Assembly: GCF_011058255.1 (NCBI RefSeq) | Contig: NZ_JAALFH010000033.1 | Coordinates: forward strand, 1-64,000 | Origin: Thioalkalivibrio sp. XN8 | GTDB taxonomy: Bacteria > Pseudomonadota > Gammaproteobacteria > Steroidobacterales > XN24 | Length of the DNA: 64,000 bases | Direction of reading: 5' to 3' | Shown: positions 25,621 through 34,000 of the stretch, piece after piece | Layout: each line of letters starts with the position of its first letter | Numbering within the stretch: position 1 is the first letter of the stretch | The notes under the pieces: model-generated | What the model was told of the DNA's origin: nothing | Databases searched by the model: none | Seen by the model: only the letters and a program-made list of their open reading frames with translations | Translations under genes and position numbers: made by a program

Positions 25621-27546
25621 TCAGTGCAACTTGGCGCCGCTGCCGAGGTCGAGCGCCGGCACGTCCCCGGCGGCCGTGACGCCGAGCACCCGGCAGAAGA
25701 ACGCCAGCTCGGCCTCCAGCGCGGCCTGGATGTTCTCGGCGCGGCGGAAGCCGTGGCCTTCGTCGGGGAACTCGAGGTAGGCGGTCGGGATGCCGCGCGC
25801 GCGCAGCGCGGCGTGCATGCTGCGGCTCTGCTCCGGCGGCACGACCTTGTCCTCGCCGCCCTGGAAAAAGATCACGGGGCAGCGGATGCGGTCGGCGTGC
25901 CTTAGCGGCGAGCGTTCGTCGAACAGCCGCCGCGTGGCCGGTTCCTCCGGGTCGCCGATGAGCCAGCGGTCGTACCGGGACTCGAACTTGTGGGTGTGGC
26001 CGAACAGCGCGGCCAGGTCGCCGATGCCGTAGTAGCTGGCGCCGGCGCGGAAGGCGTCGGTGAAGGCCAGCGCGCACAGCACGCTGTAGCCGCCGGCGCT
26101 GCCGCCGCTGATGAAGGCGGCCCCTGGGTCGGCCAGGCCCTGCCGGGCGAGGAAGCGCACGCCGGCGACGCAGTCCTCGACGTCGGCCTCGCCCCAGCGG
26201 CCGTAGAGGCTTTCCCGGTAGGCACGGCCGAAGCCGGTGCTGCCGCGGTAGTTCACGTCCAGCACGGCGAAGCCGCGCGTGGTCCAGAACTGGACCTTGG
26301 CGTCGAAGGCCGGTGAGGTTGCGCCGGTCGGGCCGCCGTGACACTTGACGATCACCGGCGGCGTGGTGCCGGCCGGGGCGACCTGCAGCGGGTTGCAGGG
26401 CGGGTAGTAGAAGCCGTGCGCGGTTTCGCCGTCGCCGGTGGGGAAGCTCAGCGCCTGCGGGCGGGAGATCCACTCCGGCGGCAGGGGCAGCGGACCGTTG
26501 TCCGCCACCAGGCGCTCGCGCATGTTCGGTGCGTCGAGCACGTACACGCCCATGGCGCGGTCGGGTGCCCCGGCCAGCGCCACGGCCTCCCGGCCGTCGG
26601 TGGCGAAGTGGTTTACCGCCTCGAGCTGCCAGCGCTGGCGCGAGGGCAGGCCCGGCCCGAAATACCAGAGCTCCCAGCTGCCGTCGCGCGTCATCGCGCC
26701 CATCAGCCCGCCCGAGACCTCGCCCCAGGTGGACTGGCCGAAGACCCATTGCGGCAGGCCGCCCTCGGAGTCCATCTCGGTGAAGCGCTGGACGCCGCCA
26801 GGCCCCCAGGCGTAGTGGTTCCACCAGCCGTCGGGATCCGCGACGTAGCCGAGCCGCCCGTCGCGCAGCCACTCGGGCTGGAACACGGCGACGCCCTCGC
26901 CGCCGGCCACCTTGACGGGATCGCCGGGACGGCCGCCGGCGTCGAGCGGCGCCTGCCACAGGGTGGTGCCGTCCCAGGGCAGGCGCGGATGGTCCCAGGT
27001 GAGCCAGGCGAGGCGTTCGCCGTCGGAATCCAGCCGCGGCGAGGCATAGAAATCGTGGCCCTCCAGCAGCGTGGTGATGGTGCCGTCATCGCCGATGGCG
27101 ACGATGCCGGCGCGCGGCTCGCCCGGCGCGCCGTGGTCTTCGCACACCGCGAGCAGCCGGTTCCGGCGGGCATCCCGTTTCAGGTCGGCGTAGCGGCGCC
27201 GGTCGGCCGGCGTCAGCCGGCGGATTTCGCCCCAGGGATCGCGGTGCCAGATCGCCTGGTCGGCGTCGTTGACGAACCAGGCCTCGGCGCCGAGGACGCA
27301 ATATGCCCCGCCGCCATACTCGTGCGCGCGGCTGCGGACGCTGAAGGGCGTCGGCGTCAGCTCGCTGCGCCGTCCCTGCAGGTCCTGCATCAGCACCGTC
27401 CGGCCGCCCTCGGCCGGCCGGCGCTCCACCCAGCAGACCTGGTCGCCCTTGCGCCAGGGCTGCTCGAGCCTGATCCCGGCGGTGGCGACATCGGCGGCGG
27501 ACAGCGGCGAGGACCAGCTGCCATAAGGGGCTTCCCGCGGTTTCAT
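25621..27546 (-). CDS. S9 family peptidase (acylaminoacyl-/dipeptidyl-peptidase type)
   Basis: Serine peptidase acting on short or N-blocked peptides, probably cytoplasmic since no signal is seen. The 641-residue product has an N-terminal beta-propeller (about 1-390) and a C-terminal alpha/beta-hydrolase domain. The catalytic Ser483 is in GGSAGGY, the Asp in GGEDKVVP, and the His in DEGHGF. The ATG at 27544-27546 was chosen because the N-terminus then begins as in family members; the frame is open much further upstream through the next gene by chance. Its start overlaps the region just after the NRDE stop (27548). Confidence 0.92.
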   Translation of the reverse strand: MKPREAPYGSWSSPLSAADVATAGIRLEQPWRKGDQVCWVERRPAEGGRTVLMQDLQGRRSELTPTPFSVRSRAHEYGGGAYCVLGAEAWFVNDADQAIWHRDPWGEIRRLTPADRRRYADLKRDARRNRLLAVCEDHGAPGEPRAGIVAIGDDGTITTLLEGHDFYASPRLDSDGERLAWLTWDHPRLPWDGTTLWQAPLDAGGRPGDPVKVAGGEGVAVFQPEWLRDGRLGYVADPDGWWNHYAWGPGGVQRFTEMDSEGGLPQWVFGQSTWGEVSGGLMGAMTRDGSWELWYFGPGLPSRQRWQLEAVNHFATDGREAVALAGAPDRAMGVYVLDAPNMRERLVADNGPLPLPPEWISRPQALSFPTGDGETAHGFYYPPCNPLQVAPAGTTPPVIVKCHGGPTGATSPAFDAKVQFWTTRGFAVLDVNYRGSTGFGRAYRESLYGRWGEADVEDCVAGVRFLARQGLADPGAAFISGGSAGGYSVLCALAFTDAFRAGASYYGIGDLAALFGHTHKFESRYDRWLIGDPEEPATRRLFDERSPLRHADRIRCPVIFFQGGEDKVVPPEQSRSMHAALRARGIPTAYLEFPDEGHGFRRAENIQAALEAELAFFCRVLGVTAAGDVPALDLGSGAKLH

Positions 27547-27547
27547 C

Positions 27548-28306
27548 TCAGGACTCCAGGGCGAATTCGAAGCGGCGCTCGTCGACCGCCGCGCCGGCCG
27601 GGTCGAAGCTGCGCTCGGCCAGCTCCATGCCGACACCTTTCGCCAGCCGTAGCACCGTGGAGCAGCGTGTGCCGTAGCGCGGGTCGACGATGAAGGGCGA
27701 GGACAACAGCCGCTCCCACTCGGGGGGCAGCCCGGTGTCCGGCAGCTCGTCCGCGGCGGCCGGCGTGCGGTCGGCCAGCATGCCGAGCAGCGCGCCGGTG
27801 TCGGCGCCGGCGCCGAGCAGCTCGGCAAAGCGGGCGCGGGTGCGTTCCAGCTTGGGCCAGGGCGTGTCGAGGAGATGGTTGGACAGGCCGTAGATGCCCG
27901 GCTCCAGCACCTCCGGGCCACGGCCGCGGTTGGACAGGTAGACCAGCCGGTCGGGTGCGCCGAGCAGCAGGTTGAAGCCGGCATAGTCGTCGCCCCGGGC
28001 CGCGACCCGGCGGGCCCACTCCTGCGGGCCGGTGTCGCCTGCGAGATAAGCACTCACCAGTTCGCCGCGCGACCTCGGGCCGCGGCCTTCCGCCATCGGC
28101 TCGCGGTAGTTCGTCACCACGGCAAAGCGGCCGTCGCGCGCGGCCGCCAGCCAGGTGCCGCCGGCGCGCAGGTCGCGGCCGCCGACGATGGGTCCGGGCC
28201 ACCAGTCGGCCGGCGCGGCGGGGCGGTCGTGAAACTCGTCGCGGTTGCCCGCCAGCACCAGCGGGCGGGCGGCGGCGGTCTGCCAGGCGAAGACGAGGAG
28301 GCACAT
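27548..28306 (-). CDS. NRDE (TANGO2-like) family protein
   Basis: Function unsettled; eukaryotic TANGO2 has been linked to haem and lipid handling. The 252-residue product starts MCLLVFAW, contains the defining N-R-D-E motif (residues 21-24), GGTWLA and the VTNYRE strand, with an N-terminal Cys2 like an Ntn-hydrolase nucleophile. Cys2, Asn and Arg are all present. ATG at 28304-28306. The stop lies one base upstream of the S9 peptidase start codon, so the two genes are probably co-transcribed. Confidence 0.9.
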   Translation of the reverse strand: MCLLVFAWQTAAARPLVLAGNRDEFHDRPAAPADWWPGPIVGGRDLRAGGTWLAAARDGRFAVVTNYREPMAEGRGPRSRGELVSAYLAGDTGPQEWARRVAARGDDYAGFNLLLGAPDRLVYLSNRGRGPEVLEPGIYGLSNHLLDTPWPKLERTRARFAELLGAGADTGALLGMLADRTPAAADELPDTGLPPEWERLLSSPFIVDPRYGTRCSTVLRLAKGVGMELAERSFDPAGAAVDERRFEFALES

Positions 28307-28320
28307 GGCTGCAATGCGCC

Positions 28321-29250
28321 TCAGGGCTCGGGCCGGGCGAGCCACGAGCCGGCCTCGGCCTCGCGTTCCAGGCAGCGGCCCGGCGCGGCGTCGAACCAGT
28401 GCTGGACCAGCCGCCAGGCGATCGAGACCCGCGGTGGCAGTATCACTTCGCCGGCCGCGATGTCGTCGCGGCTCAGCCAGCGGGCGTCTTCGAGCTCGCT
28501 GTCGCGCAGGGCGATCCGCCCGCCGGCTGCCCGGGCCGTGAAGCCGAGCATCAAAGAAGAGGGGAAGGGCCAGGGCTGGGAACTGTGATACTCGACCTGG
28601 TCCACGCGCACGCCGGCCTCCTCGGCGACCTCGCGCGCCACGGCATCCTCCAGGCTTTCGCCGGGCTCGACGAAACCGGCGATGGTCGAGTAACGGCCGG
28701 GCGGCCAGGACGGCTGCCGCCCGAGCAGGCACTGGTCGCCGTCGGCTACCAGCACGATGATGGCGGGGTCCACGCGCGGGAAGTGCTTGGCCTCGCAGGA
28801 CGTGCACTGCCGCGCATGGCCCGCCTCGATGCTGCGGGTCGGCGCGCCGCAGCGGCTGCAGTGGCCCTGGTGCTCGTGCCAGGCAAGCATGGCCCGCGCA
28901 TAGGCGAGCAACGCGGCGTCGCCGGGCTCGAGCAATTCGCCGAGCCCGCGGATGTCCTCGAAGCGGCCCAGCGCCACCGGGGGTTCCTCCCCGCCCACGG
29001 CGAAGGCGAAGCACGGCACGCCGGCGCGCTCGCCGAGCAGCACCCAGTCCTGCCCCGCCTCCGGCATTGCATCGGCCGCGAGAAACAGCGGCCGCGGCGC
29101 AGCTTCCGCGCTGACCAGCACCTTCCGCCGCCAGAGCGCGACCCAGTCGCCGCGCTCCCGGGCGGCCGCCAGCCACGCCTCGTCGCGCCGCAGGTGGCCG
29201 ATGCGGTCGAGGGGCGCGGCGGCGAGGAAGTTGCTGCGCGCGGCGCTCAT
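28321..29250 (-). CDS. nudC: NADH pyrophosphatase / NAD-cap RNA decapping Nudix hydrolase
   Basis: Hydrolyses NAD(H) to NMN(H) and AMP, and in E. coli removes NAD caps from RNA. The 309-residue product has the zinc ribbon (CSRC and CTSC, about residues 130-150), the Nudix box G-x5-E beginning [13 protein letters not shown] with REVAEEAGV, and the NudC-specific SQPWPFP motif after the box. The start at 29250 overlaps the rraA stop by four bases (ATGA). Confidence 0.95.
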   Translation of the reverse strand: MSAARSNFLAAAPLDRIGHLRRDEAWLAAARERGDWVALWRRKVLVSAEAAPRPLFLAADAMPEAGQDWVLLGERAGVPCFAFAVGGEEPPVALGRFEDIRGLGELLEPGDAALLAYARAMLAWHEHQGHCSRCGAPTRSIEAGHARQCTSCEAKHFPRVDPAIIVLVADGDQCLLGRQPSWPPGRYSTIAGFVEPGESLEDAVAREVAEEAGVRVDQVEYHSSQPWPFPSSLMLGFTARAAGGRIALRDSELEDARWLSRDDIAAGEVILPPRVSIAWRLVQHWFDAAPGRCLEREAEAGSWLARPEP

Positions 29251-29738
29251 TCCCCCGCCAGGTCCAGCGTCCGCGCGGCGACCACGACACCGTCGGCGTC
29301 GGCATAGAGGTGCTCGCCCGGGCGGAAGGTCACGCCGGCGAAACTCAGCGACACCTCGCGCTGGCCGTCGCCGCGCTTGTGGGTCTTGAGCGGAATCGTG
29401 CCGAGCGCGCGTACGCCCAGCTCCAGCTCGTCGATCGCGGCGGAGTCACGGATGCAGCCGTTGATGACCAGGCCTTTCCAGCCGTTCTTCACCGCCAGCT
29501 CGCCGAGCATGTCGCCGAGCAGGGCGCGGCGTTTCGAGCCGCCACCGTCCACCACCAGCACGCGGCCCTCGCCCGGCTCAGACAGGGCTTCACGGACCTT
29601 GGAGTTGTCCTCGTAGCACTTCACGGTAGCGATCGGCCCGTCGAAGACCGTCGCGCGCCCGTAGGCCGTGAACAGCGGCTCGAGCACGTGCAGGTCGGCC
29701 TCGTGGTCGTCGCAGAGGTCGGCGGTGTGATAGCCCAT
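29247..29738 (-). CDS. rraA: RraA family protein
   Basis: In E. coli RraA inhibits RNase E; related proteins are 4-hydroxy-4-methyl-2-oxoglutarate aldolases. The 163-residue product has [25 protein letters not shown] in pieces typical of the family: the GxxLA..A..G segment and the Arg-Asp pair used for divalent metal and substrate. Length equals E. coli RraA. The ATG at 29736-29738 was preferred over the in-frame ATG nine codons upstream, since GACATG follows a weak AGCTG and homologues begin near here. Overlaps nudC. Confidence 0.9.
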   Translation of the reverse strand: MGYHTADLCDDHEADLHVLEPLFTAYGRATVFDGPIATVKCYEDNSKVREALSEPGEGRVLVVDGGGSKRRALLGDMLGELAVKNGWKGLVINGCIRDSAAIDELELGVRALGTIPLKTHKRGDGQREVSLSFAGVTFRPGEHLYADADGVVVAARTLDLAGE

Positions 29739-29804
29739 GTCAGCTCCGGGACGGGGTGGAGCCACTATTCTACGCGCCCCCGGCAGGGGCCGGGCAGGGC
29801 CGGG

Positions 29805-30377
29805 CTACCCGCGCCGGCAAGCCGGAATCACGCGGCAGGTGGGGCAGCGCCGGCCGTCCAGCGCGAGGGCGTCCTGGACGTAGAGGGCGTGGCAGTCGCC
29901 GCAGTCGAGCAGCAGCAGTTCTCGCCGGGCGGTCAGGGCGTCCAGCATGTTCCAGGCATGCTCGAAGCTGAGCGGGCTCGAGGGACTGATCGCCTGGAAT
30001 TCCTCGAAGGCGTCGCAGAAGCGCTGGCCCCGGGTGACCGGATCTTCCACGCGGACAGCCGGCGTGCTCAGGTCGGGCAGGATCTGCAGCAGGCCCCAGT
30101 TGGCGAACAGGTGGGCCAGCAGCGACGCGTCGGCCTGGATCCAGGGATTGCGCACGAAGAACTCGATGCTCGAGGGCGACTTGCCCCGATGGCGCCGAGC
30201 CCCGGGCGTACGCGGGTTCGAATCGCGGAAGCGCTTGCCCCACAACTTGCGAATGCGGTCCTGGCTGAAGCCGGTGCAGGCCGTAATGAGGTGAGTGCGG
30301 GCCTCGTGACCCAGCATGCGAATCGCCAGTTCGAGTCGAGCCTGGTCCTGGTCTGGTGTCGCGTTGATCTTGTTCAT
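29805..30377 (-). CDS. FlhC-like transcriptional regulator (solitary)
   Basis: Probable DNA-binding protein related to the flagellar master regulator subunit FlhC. The 190-residue product shares the FlhC plan: an N-terminal helical part with a helix-turn-helix-like segment (TGFSQDRIRKLW), a middle region ending in LSFEHAWNMLDAL, and a C-terminal zinc site of two Cys-x2-Cys pairs (CGDC about residue 159 and CPTC about residue 180). A strong GGGAGG site precedes the ATG at 30375-30377; an upstream ATG at 30437 would run into the palindrome. No flhD or flagellar gene is nearby, so it likely serves another regulon, perhaps its own divergent promoter. Confidence 0.72.
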   Translation of the reverse strand: MNKINATPDQDQARLELAIRMLGHEARTHLITACTGFSQDRIRKLWGKRFRDSNPRTPGARRHRGKSPSSIEFFVRNPWIQADASLLAHLFANWGLLQILPDLSTPAVRVEDPVTRGQRFCDAFEEFQAISPSSPLSFEHAWNMLDALTARRELLLLDCGDCHALYVQDALALDGRRCPTCRVIPACRRG

Positions 30378-30429
30378 GGCGCCTCCCGTCTGTGGAACGC
30401 ACTCTGGCTCATTCAAGCCCGGCATTAGA

Positions 30430-30467
30430 AATACCATATTTGGGCTTTAAAACCCAAATATGGTATT
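30430..30467. promoter_or_regulatory. 38-bp AT-rich palindromic operator
   Basis: Arms AATACCATATTTGGG (30430-30444) and CCCAAATATGGTATT (30453-30467) are exact complements, and the eight central bases CTTTAAAA add three more pairs. It is one of the most AT-rich spots in a window of nearly 70% GC and lies between the divergent FlhC-like and 199-residue genes, 53 bases from the first ATG. It looks like a protein-binding site or overlapping promoters rather than a terminator. Confidence 0.75.
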
Positions 30468-30558
30468 AGTTCTCATGAATCTGGTCGGTCAGACGGCAAA
30501 TTCCGGGATCACTCCGGATCGCCGGAGGCCTAGGCTGTCAGCTGGGAGGGGCTGAACA

Positions 30559-31158
30559 ATGACTAACCGGACACTGCGACGCGATTTCACCGAGCTCAAC
30601 CAGGACTTCCTCGGACTGGCCGTGAACGGACTCGAGGTCGGCCTGGCGCCGATCGTTCAGGAGCGGCTTACCGCGCTGGGAGGGGGCGGGGCACAAGCTC
30701 TTGCGCGCCTGCCGTTCGCCCTGTTCGGGCTGGGCTTCGAGGAGGAAGGCGCGTGGACTACGCTGCTGTCGCCCTGCGTGCGGGACCTCGAGCCCGGCTA
30801 TACCGCGGCCCGTGCACCTGCAGAGCGCTTCACGCTGCTGGCCCTCAGCACCCTGCGTACCCACCTCCGGCTGTTGCCGCGGGCGGTGTCCGCCTGGATC
30901 GGGCTGCCGCCGGCCACGCAGAGCCGGCTGGCGACGGTGGAGATCGGGTTGCTGGCGCCCGTGGCGGCCTGTGCGGCGCAGCGGCTGCGGGCCCGCCGGG
31001 TGCTGCGCGAGGCGCTATGGCTCCGGCTGGCCGACGCGGCAGCCCGCCGGGACCGGCGCCAGCTGGCGCTGCTGGCGGCCTGGGGCCACCAGTGGTCCAT
31101 CCGCCGCTCGCTCGGCATCAAGACGGTTACCGCGGGGCGCCACGCGTTCCGGCGCTGA
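30559..31158 (+). CDS. Conserved-looking protein of unknown function, partner of FlhC-like gene
   Basis: I do not recognise a family. The 199-residue product is soluble, rich in Leu, Ala and Arg, strongly basic in its C-terminal third (residues 140-199), and has no signal peptide. Codon use matches its neighbours. GGGAGGGG at 30544-30551 precedes the ATG at 30559 at good spacing. It is divergent from the FlhC-like gene across a 180-bp region containing the palindrome, so joint regulation is likely. A weak match in shape to other helical transcription factors is possible but unproven. Confidence 0.7.
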   Translation: MTNRTLRRDFTELNQDFLGLAVNGLEVGLAPIVQERLTALGGGGAQALARLPFALFGLGFEEEGAWTTLLSPCVRDLEPGYTAARAPAERFTLLALSTLRTHLRLLPRAVSAWIGLPPATQSRLATVEIGLLAPVAACAAQRLRARRVLREALWLRLADAAARRDRRQLALLAAWGHQWSIRRSLGIKTVTAGRHAFRR

Positions 31159-31166
31159 ACGGGCGG

Positions 31167-31196
31167 GGCCGCCCGGGCGGCCGGACTTGTTAGAAT
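31167..31196 (+). promoter_or_regulatory. GC hairpin followed by extended -10 promoter for yadGH
   Basis: A perfect 16-bp palindrome (GGCCGCCC/GGGCGGCC, 31167-31182) directly after the 199-residue gene could end its transcript. It is followed at once by TGTTAGAAT (31188-31196), an extended -10 (TGn + TAGAAT, five of six consensus bases), about 66 bases upstream of the ABC ATPase ATG. Confidence 0.5.
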
Positions 31197-31261
31197 GAGG
31201 GACTTTGCCGGGCACCCGGCCGCGCCTGCCGCGCGGTAGCGTCCGGCTTCCAGGCAGTCGC

Positions 31262-32191
31262 ATGAAGGCCCTCGAACTCGAAAACCTGAGCAAGACCTAC
31301 CCCAACGGGGTACGGGCGCTGGACGGCATCGACCTCGCGGTGGACGAGGGCGATTTCTTCGCCCTGCTCGGCCCGAACGGCGCCGGCAAGAGCACCACCA
31401 TCGGCATCGTCACCTCACTGGTCACCAAGACCGGCGGCACGGCACGCATTTTCGGCCACGACATCGACCGTGACTTCTCCGCCGCCAAGGCCTGCATCGG
31501 CCTGGTGCCGCAGGAGCTGAATCTCAACCAGTTCGAGAAAGTCGAAAGTATCGTGGCCACCCAGGGCGGTTATTACGGTTTGGGCCGGCGCCAGGCGCTG
31601 GCGCGGGCCGAGAAGTACCTGCGCGAGCTGCAGCTCTGGGACCGCCGCCACGACATCGCCCGCTCGCTGTCCGGCGGCATGAAGCGGCGCCTGATGATCG
31701 CCCGGGCGCTGGTGCACGAGCCGAAGCTGCTGATCCTGGACGAGCCGACCGCCGGCGTGGACATCGAGATTCGCCGCTCGATGTGGGCCTTCCTGCGCCA
31801 GGTCAACGAGGCCGGCACGACCATCATTCTCACCACCCATTACCTCGAGGAAGCGGAGAACCTGTGCCGCAACGTAGCCATCATCGACCACGGCCGCATC
31901 ATCGAGCATGACCGCATGAGCCGCGTGCTGCGCAAGCTGCACATGGAGACCTTCGTGCTCACCATGGACCGCGAGCATGCCGCGCCGCCGGCGCTCGATG
32001 GCTACACCAGCCGGCTGGTCGATCCGCTGACGCTGGAGGTGGACGTGGAGAGCCAGCACGGCATCAACGAGCTGTTCCAGTCCCTGTCCGCCGCCGGCAT
32101 CAAGGTGACCTCCATGCGGAACAAGGCCAACCGCCTGGAAGAACTCTTCATCCGCCTGGTCGACCAGGGCGGCGACGGCCGGGCGGCCTGA
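31262..32191 (+). CDS. yadG: ABC-2 exporter ATP-binding protein (YadG-like)
   Basis: ATPase of a two-component ABC-2 exporter. The 309-residue product has Walker A (GPNGAGKST), the signature LSGGMKRR and Walker B (LLILDEPTAGVD) in the first 220 residues, then the C-terminal extension characteristic of ABC-2 ATPases. The ATG at 31262 is chosen because MKALELENL begins the domain; the frame is open to 31205. It is followed after nine bases by its permease. The E. coli homologue has no certain substrate. Confidence 0.92.
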   Translation: MKALELENLSKTYPNGVRALDGIDLAVDEGDFFALLGPNGAGKSTTIGIVTSLVTKTGGTARIFGHDIDRDFSAAKACIGLVPQELNLNQFEKVESIVATQGGYYGLGRRQALARAEKYLRELQLWDRRHDIARSLSGGMKRRLMIARALVHEPKLLILDEPTAGVDIEIRRSMWAFLRQVNEAGTTIILTTHYLEEAENLCRNVAIIDHGRIIEHDRMSRVLRKLHMETFVLTMDREHAAPPALDGYTSRLVDPLTLEVDVESQHGINELFQSLSAAGIKVTSMRNKANRLEELFIRLVDQGGDGRAA

Positions 32192-32200
32192 GGAGCGCGC

Positions 32201-32974
32201 ATGGACCTGCACGCCCAGTGGAACGCCTTCGCCACGCTGGTGGTCAAGGAATACAACCGGATCGTGCGGATCTGGGTGCAGACCATCGTGCCCCCCGCGA
32301 TCACCATGACGCTGTACTTCATCATCTTCGGCAGCCTGATCGGCCGGCGCATCGGCGAGATGGACGGTTTCAACTACATGGAGTTCATGGCGCCGGGGCT
32401 GATCATGCTGTCGGTCATCACCAACTCCTACGGCAACGTGGTCAGCAGCTTCTTCGGCGCCAAGTTCGGCCGCCACGTCGAGGAGATGCTGGTCTCGCCG
32501 ATGCCGAACTACCTGATCCTGTGGGGTCACGTGGCGGGCGGCGTGGTGCGCGGGCTGTTCGTCGGCGCGGTGGTCACGGTCGTGGCGCTGTTTTTCACGC
32601 GCCTCGAGGTGCAGCATCCCTGGATCGTGCTGACGACGGTCGTGCTCACGGCCATCGTGTTCTCGCTCGGCGGCTTCATCAACGCGGTCTTTGCCAAGAA
32701 GTTCGACGACATCAGCATCGTTCCCACCTTCATACTGACGCCGCTGACTTACCTCGGGGGCGTGTTCTACTCCATCTCGCTGCTGCCCGAGTTCTGGCAG
32801 AAGGTGTCGCAGGCCAATCCGATCCTCTACATGGTCAACGCCTTCCGCTACGGCGTGCTCGGCACCTCGGACATCCCGATCGGCACTGCGTACACCATCA
32901 TCCTGGCGGCCATTGCGGTGCTCTACGCCGCGTCGATGTACCTGCTCAACCGGGGCATCGGCATCCGCGAGTGA
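32201..32974 (+). CDS. yadH: ABC-2 exporter permease (YadH-like)
   Basis: Inner-membrane permease for the preceding ATPase. The 257-residue product has six predicted membrane helices and the ABC-2 motif FILTPLTYLGGVFYSI (about residues 175-190), plus the PxxEFMAPGLI segment typical of YadH. The length equals E. coli YadH (256). The stop codon lies one base before the SRAP start. Confidence 0.93.
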   Translation: MDLHAQWNAFATLVVKEYNRIVRIWVQTIVPPAITMTLYFIIFGSLIGRRIGEMDGFNYMEFMAPGLIMLSVITNSYGNVVSSFFGAKFGRHVEEMLVSPMPNYLILWGHVAGGVVRGLFVGAVVTVVALFFTRLEVQHPWIVLTTVVLTAIVFSLGGFINAVFAKKFDDISIVPTFILTPLTYLGGVFYSISLLPEFWQKVSQANPILYMVNAFRYGVLGTSDIPIGTAYTIILAAIAVLYAASMYLLNRGIGIRE

Positions 32975-32975
32975 C

Positions 32976-33671
32976 ATGTGCGGCCGCTACGCCCTCTACA
33001 CCCCGATCGAGGCCGTGGCGCGGCTGTTCGGGGTGAGCGAGCTGCACGCCCACGACCTGGACCCGCGCTACAACATCGCTCCCACCCAGGAGGTGCCGAT
33101 CGTGCGCCGCTCGCCTTACCCGGTGGCGGAATCCGGCGCCGAGCCAGCCCGCGAGCTGGCGCTGGCCCGCTGGGGCCTGGTGCCGTTCTGGGCCAAGGAC
33201 CCCTCGATCGGCAACCGCATGATCAATGCCCGCGGCGAGACCGCGGCCGGCAAGCCGGCCTTCCGCAATGCTTTCCGCAAGCGCCGCTGCCTGGTGCCGG
33301 CCGACGGATTTTTCGAGTGGCAGAAGACGGCGGACGGCAAGCAGCCGTGGTACATCCGCGACGCCAGCGGCGAGCCCATGGCGCTGGCCGGGCTGTGGGA
33401 GCTGTGGGATCCGCCGGAGGGCGGTGAGCCGCTGGCCAGCTGCGCCATCATCACCACGGCGGCCAACGAGCTGATGCGGCCGCTGCACGACCGCATGCCG
33501 GTGATCCTGGACCAGGCCGGCCGCGAGGCCTGGCTGGACCCGGCGGCAAAGCCGGAGCGCCTCGAGGCGCTGCTGGCGCCGGCGCCCGACGGGATTCTCG
33601 AGGCCTGGCCGGTGAGCCGGCGCGTCAACAGTCCCTTCAACGAGGACCCGTCGCTGGTGGAGCCGGCCTGA
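32976..33671 (+). CDS. SRAP / HMCES-type abasic-site processing protein (YedK)
   Basis: Forms a covalent bond with abasic sites in single-stranded DNA and protects them. The 231-residue product begins MCGRYALY with the catalytic Cys2, and has YNIAPTQ (Asn stabilises the thiazolidine), FFEW (catalytic Glu) and LHDRMPVIL (catalytic His): all four key residues. ATG at 32976, one base after yadH. Expression with the ABC transporter is likely, although no shared job is evident. Confidence 0.95.
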   Translation: MCGRYALYTPIEAVARLFGVSELHAHDLDPRYNIAPTQEVPIVRRSPYPVAESGAEPARELALARWGLVPFWAKDPSIGNRMINARGETAAGKPAFRNAFRKRRCLVPADGFFEWQKTADGKQPWYIRDASGEPMALAGLWELWDPPEGGEPLASCAIITTAANELMRPLHDRMPVILDQAGREAWLDPAAKPERLEALLAPAPDGILEAWPVSRRVNSPFNEDPSLVEPA

Positions 33672-33701
33672 CCGCCCGAAGACCTGGCCGCGGCGCCGGC
33701 T

Positions 33702-33755
33702 CCTGTAGGGTCCCCTTCGCTTGGAAATCTGATGCCGCTCAGCGGACCCTACAGG
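33702..33755 (+). repeat. Hairpin element, locus 2 left (forward)
   Basis: 14-bp stem with one mismatch (33702-33715 with 33742-33755) around the family loop at 33716-33741, identical in all 26 bases to the loops of locus 1 left and locus 3 left. Confidence 0.9.
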
Positions 33756-33882
33756 ACCCGACCCCGCTGCGACGTCACAAGGCCCAGCGCTGGCGCTGCT
33801 CGATGCCATGTGAGCCTGGCGCGCCGCCTTCGTGGCCGTGAACCCTGTCCGTGCCGTCCCTGAGGTGGCAGCGGGGGCGTGA

Positions 33883-33936
33883 CATGCATGGCGCGCTGAG
33901 CGGCATCAGACTTCCAAGCGAAGGGTGCCATGCATG
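33883..33936 (-). repeat. Hairpin element, locus 2 right (inverted)
   Basis: 14-bp stem with two mismatches (33883-33896 with 33923-33936; CATGCATGGC...) around the inverted family loop at 33897-33922, one base different from consensus. Confidence 0.87.
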
Positions 33937-34000
33937 GCGCGGCCTCGCGGTCAGGTCTTCCAGGGGCCGGCGCCGCGGTCAGGTTTCAGGGGTTGAGTGG

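Larger units (their letters stand above)
33677..34000. repeat. Repeat locus 2: paired inverted hairpins
   Basis: A 329-bp gap between the convergent SRAP and FakA/FakB genes. Order: one forward unit (GACCTGGCCGCG near 33681), forward hairpin 33702-33755, a 127-bp interior, inverted hairpin 33883-33936, and two inverted units near 33957 and 33985. Nearly identical to locus 1 except for the missing segment of about 86 bp and scattered base changes. I see no credible gene here. Confidence 0.85.

Noticed and set aside
25592-26959. Second frame of 455 codons on the same strand inside the S9 peptidase
   Set aside because: Frame-shifted shadow; the S9 triad and propeller are in the other frame.
33677-34000. 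Repeat loci considered as an IS/MITE remnant with GTAG-type REP
   Set aside because: A GTAG tetranucleotide occurs in some stems but not in all (absent in the CATGCATGG stems), and no RAYT or transposase gene is in the window. Kept as an unnamed family.
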